Assembly: GCA_036563645.1 (NCBI GenBank)
Contig: DATCMA010000025.1
Span: forward strand, 1 to 13,526
DNA length: 13,526 nucleotides
Reading direction: 5' to 3'
Origin: DATCMA01 sp036563645
GTDB lineage: Bacteria > Actinomycetota > Actinomycetes > Mycobacteriales > Micromonosporaceae
The translations under genes were made by a program, and so were the position numbers. Shown piece by piece: positions 12,401 to 13,526 of the stretch (its first letter is position 1; every line of letters begins with the position of its first letter). The notes beneath the pieces were generated by a model, which saw only the letters and a program-made list of their open reading frames with translations, did not search any database and was not told the origin of the DNA.

Positions 12401-13526
12401 TCGACGGGGAGAAGGGCGGCCCAGGCCGGGTCGAGGACGTCACCGGTGGCCGTTTCCTTCAGTTCACCCCAGACACCCGGGGAATGGATCCGGCGACCGT
12501 CCAGCAGGTCGTCTATCAGGGATACCGCGACCTCCACTACCAACTGCTCGCCGCCGGGCACGGCGCCTTCGCGTTCATCATCAACGAGTGGGAAGGCGGC
12601 GGTTCGCACGCCTGGGTCGCGGTCAACCAGAACGGGACGATCCTCTACCTCGACCCCCAGCAGGGCACAATCGCCGAGAACAACCCGCAGTACAAGCACT
12701 GGGGCGTCCCGTACCCGGGCAACGTGGTGTCGCTAAACGCGTTGGTGCTGGACGCGAACGGACGCCCCCTATCCCTCAACCGTCCACAAGGGAAATTCAG
12801 CGAGCGGCCACCGCTCGTGGCGACGCACGACGTGCCGGATATCAACCGCCTGCACCTCCTACTCGGCCCGGCCGCCACGCCCGCGGGCACGGTGTCGGGG
12901 CCGCCAGGCGGTTCACCCGATCGCGACGTACCGACGCAGAGCACGCCAGGTGACCCGGGACGCGCACCGCAGGATCCAGCGGTCAGGGCGGAAGCCGACG
13001 GCGGGCCCACGACCGCCGCCGAGGCGGATTCCTCGCGGCAGCGGGAAAGCGCGCTGCGGCAGGCCAGGCTCACGGCGCCAGACGCGCTGGCGAAGCAGGG
13101 GACGGACGTCGCGACGGTCATCGCCAACGCGTCGACTGTGGATGCGGTGTTCGAGGCTGGAGTCACCCCAGACCAGGTCGCCGCTCACCTCGACGCCACG
13201 ACCCTGAAGCGCCTTGTGCCGCAGCTCACCGATGCCGAAGCACAGGACATCGCCCGCCTCTTTGCCGACGAGCGGGTGCAGACGATGCTCCGCAAGACGT
13301 GGCAAGAGCAGCCGACGCTCGCTGAGACCCTCGTGCGCCAGTTGGTGGACCACCCGGACCTCGTGCGTCTCATGCACCGCAACACGGTGCTCTTCACCTG
13401 CCTGACCGCGCGGCCGCTGACCCTTCACCACGTGGCGTTGCACCAAAAGGCGATCGATGTCCTTGACGACGTGGTGACGGACATCGAGAGGCGCGGCGCT
13501 GAGGCGGTGGCAGCCGAGGGGGTGGG
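9490..13526 (+). CDS. Giant polymorphic toxin: CpnT/WXG100-like N-terminus, PST-rich linker, papain-fold glutamine deamidase (partial, 3' end outside window)
   Basis: The frame is open for 1345 codons to the window edge. Residues 1-~140 (LDFVPWDLPGWAYEALEWVV near the start, EWPEGNEQEVWDLADRW) resemble the CpnT N-terminal/WXG100-type domain that routes toxins to type VII secretion. Residues ~125-165 are strongly hydrophobic, ~180-235 are amphipathic and Lys/Glu-rich, and ~247-267 are Gly/Ala-rich. Residues ~345-705 are a Pro/Ser/Thr/Ala linker. A charged helical module follows at ~718-800. Residues ~900-1095 are a Tox-PL glutamine deamidase: GINCLDC (C935, C938), GGSHAWVAV (H1040) and YLDPQQG (D1055) supply a Cys-His-Asp triad. 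Another ~170 helical residues follow, so Tox-PL is not terminal. GTG 9490 is preferred because GGGGAGG ends 8 nt upstream; GTG 9484 has only 2 nt spacing. The bacterial or host target is unknown. Confidence 0.88.
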   Translation, partial: MGVLPSPIPHPLDFVPWDLPGWAYEALEWVVGAEWPEGNEQEVWDLADRWFEVAAVLAGPREDAQNAAADVLSGYGHTGAVAHAFEESWRRIAGDDDAPLHLLATMSNEIGQVVQDVGCDIEAAKIEIWIEIGILVGELLALGVAVALTAGAASPGAAAAVSATRMIIQQIFRRLVSQVAQKAVRKGLKEVAEKAAKEVGKHGLRRFAKRAGIEGLEELGEEVAIDLGTQLYQNTTGRRDGLDFHSLGMSALGGFAGGAGASLAGFGPHATSRLGRVGEHLGREAGAEVLGETAASLALGGGLPDWDELGRAATSGISGSALHQSQIAFDKRLQERLSGLTIPSPPTGAPPPTALVSSGLESVTGASSVSSAASEGGATSSAPPPASVTSTGGGGSTTSSASPSVSSVNLAGWHTTATVETPAPAAGPSPSAPSGTTGSLGVSSPSSSTVHSGSTGGVFAASAPSPTSVAPSAPVSTAASAPNTSAATPTPSSSAVSASPSTAPRPATPAPTPGPTPSTSAATPAATFPSPAPATSSPAPATSSRSVPQTSVVSAGITAQSPTPVASPASASSTVSASSPLSTSPAASLATSPSPTTTTAVPVGTGTSVAPASPAAPSTPSSTTSSSTTPSFSTTPSSFSTAPSATSTPTTTPQTSLPGATTPAPGTSSAPSVDGRPSGEGRIAVEEPRGGARSSAERDTQPAVAALLGRPLAATSPSGPPPRPRVVGDWFGPDNDPMERRAYHGYARHARETYELNRRDRQVRALIDESYYAEERARQYATIGRQLQQAGDRARAKKFFDASAAWSRYVSELNEDIEATRAGRIAPQRIDIRSDEDFRRINDDVGRLAPGPVETGFVSALTGTDRPPSADTTRPYGQRGGLRPPLAQHQLDLERAMPRDAHGNVIRTADPRQGHWFRLTNDGGPAADPTRGINCLDCTLSFYETWVHGRPRVSAPRTFDGYLAGDINRPVDGEKGGPGRVEDVTGGRFLQFTPDTRGMDPATVQQVVYQGYRDLHYQLLAAGHGAFAFIINEWEGGGSHAWVAVNQNGTILYLDPQQGTIAENNPQYKHWGVPYPGNVVSLNALVLDANGRPLSLNRPQGKFSERPPLVATHDVPDINRLHLLLGPAATPAGTVSGPPGGSPDRDVPTQSTPGDPGRAPQDPAVRAEADGGPTTAAEADSSRQRESALRQARLTAPDALAKQGTDVATVIANASTVDAVFEAGVTPDQVAAHLDATTLKRLVPQLTDAEAQDIARLFADERVQTMLRKTWQEQPTLAETLVRQLVDHPDLVRLMHRNTVLFTCLTARPLTLHHVALHQKAIDVLDDVVTDIERRGAEAVAAEGV
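10525..11605 (+). repeat. Low-complexity Pro/Ser/Thr/Ala linker region within the toxin gene
   Basis: About 350 codons specify almost only Ser, Thr, Pro, Ala, Gly and Val. They include a perfect peptide tandem repeat PAPATSS (11080-11100 and 11101-11121, one base difference) and an STTSSSTTPSFSTTPSSFST stretch near 11350-11415. There are no cysteines and few charged residues until ~11510. This looks like an extended spacer between the export half and the toxic half. The reverse strand is open throughout only because of this codon bias. Confidence 0.8.

Noticed and set aside
1..13526. tRNA, rRNA, insertion sequence or integrase features
   Set aside because: No transposase or integrase motifs, terminal inverted repeats with target duplications, or tRNA-like cloverleaf with a CCA end were recognised by eye. 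A dedicated tRNA/IS scan could not be run.

Overview
The window is high-GC DNA from an actinobacterium. It carries coenzyme F420 biosynthesis genes, a WhiB iron-sulfur regulator, a DUF3499 protein and a CpnT-type polymorphic toxin, GTG starts are common, and several genes look leaderless. The gene set whiB / metallopeptidase-like / DUF3499 next to cofD-cofE matches the conserved whiB2-fbiA-fbiB neighbourhood of mycobacteria and relatives (Rv3258c-Rv3262, from memory). A thermophilic or soil filamentous actinomycete is plausible, but the genus cannot be fixed from the sequence alone.

Left end (1-292): no gene can be supported. It holds two near-identical 38-bp hairpin-forming repeats separated by 34 bp of unique sequence, plus a decayed third copy. 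This looks like the remnant of a CRISPR array without cas genes in view. Positions 293-2370 (minus strand): the cofD-cofE (fbiA-fbiB) operon for the last steps of F420 assembly, with a 4-bp ATGA overlap. CofE carries an unusual C-terminal tail. Positions 2524-3501 (plus): a four-helix membrane protein with a Pro/Gln/Tyr-rich tail ending in three TQ-x-[I/L] motifs. A long hairpin follows. Positions 3652-6210: fbiC, the fused radical-SAM FO synthase, so three F420 genes sit within 6 kb.

Middle (6211-8104): a 513-bp regulatory region holds a terminator hairpin, candidate promoters and several palindromes, and leads to whiB (6724-6981). Next come a metallopeptidase-family protein whose HExxH motif is lost (minus) and a divergently transcribed DUF3499 protein. 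Both appear leaderless, as does fbiC: in all three a TANNNT box lies exactly 6 nt before the GTG. Two strong hairpins close this conserved block.

Right end (8105-13526): an accessory toxin/immunity locus sits where related genomes usually continue with housekeeping genes. A minus-strand protein joins an Imm35/YrhB-like N-terminus, an apparently intact YwqJ-type deaminase domain (HAE, CxxC) and a SUKH-3 immunity domain. Divergent from it, and running off the window, is a giant protein (at least 1345 residues). It has a CpnT-like/WXG100-type N-terminal domain, membrane-like and alpha-helical segments, a roughly 350-residue Pro/Ser/Thr-rich linker, a helical charged module, and a papain-fold glutamine deamidase domain (Tox-PL) with a visible Cys-His-Asp triad. 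More helical sequence follows, so the last toxin module probably lies outside the window.
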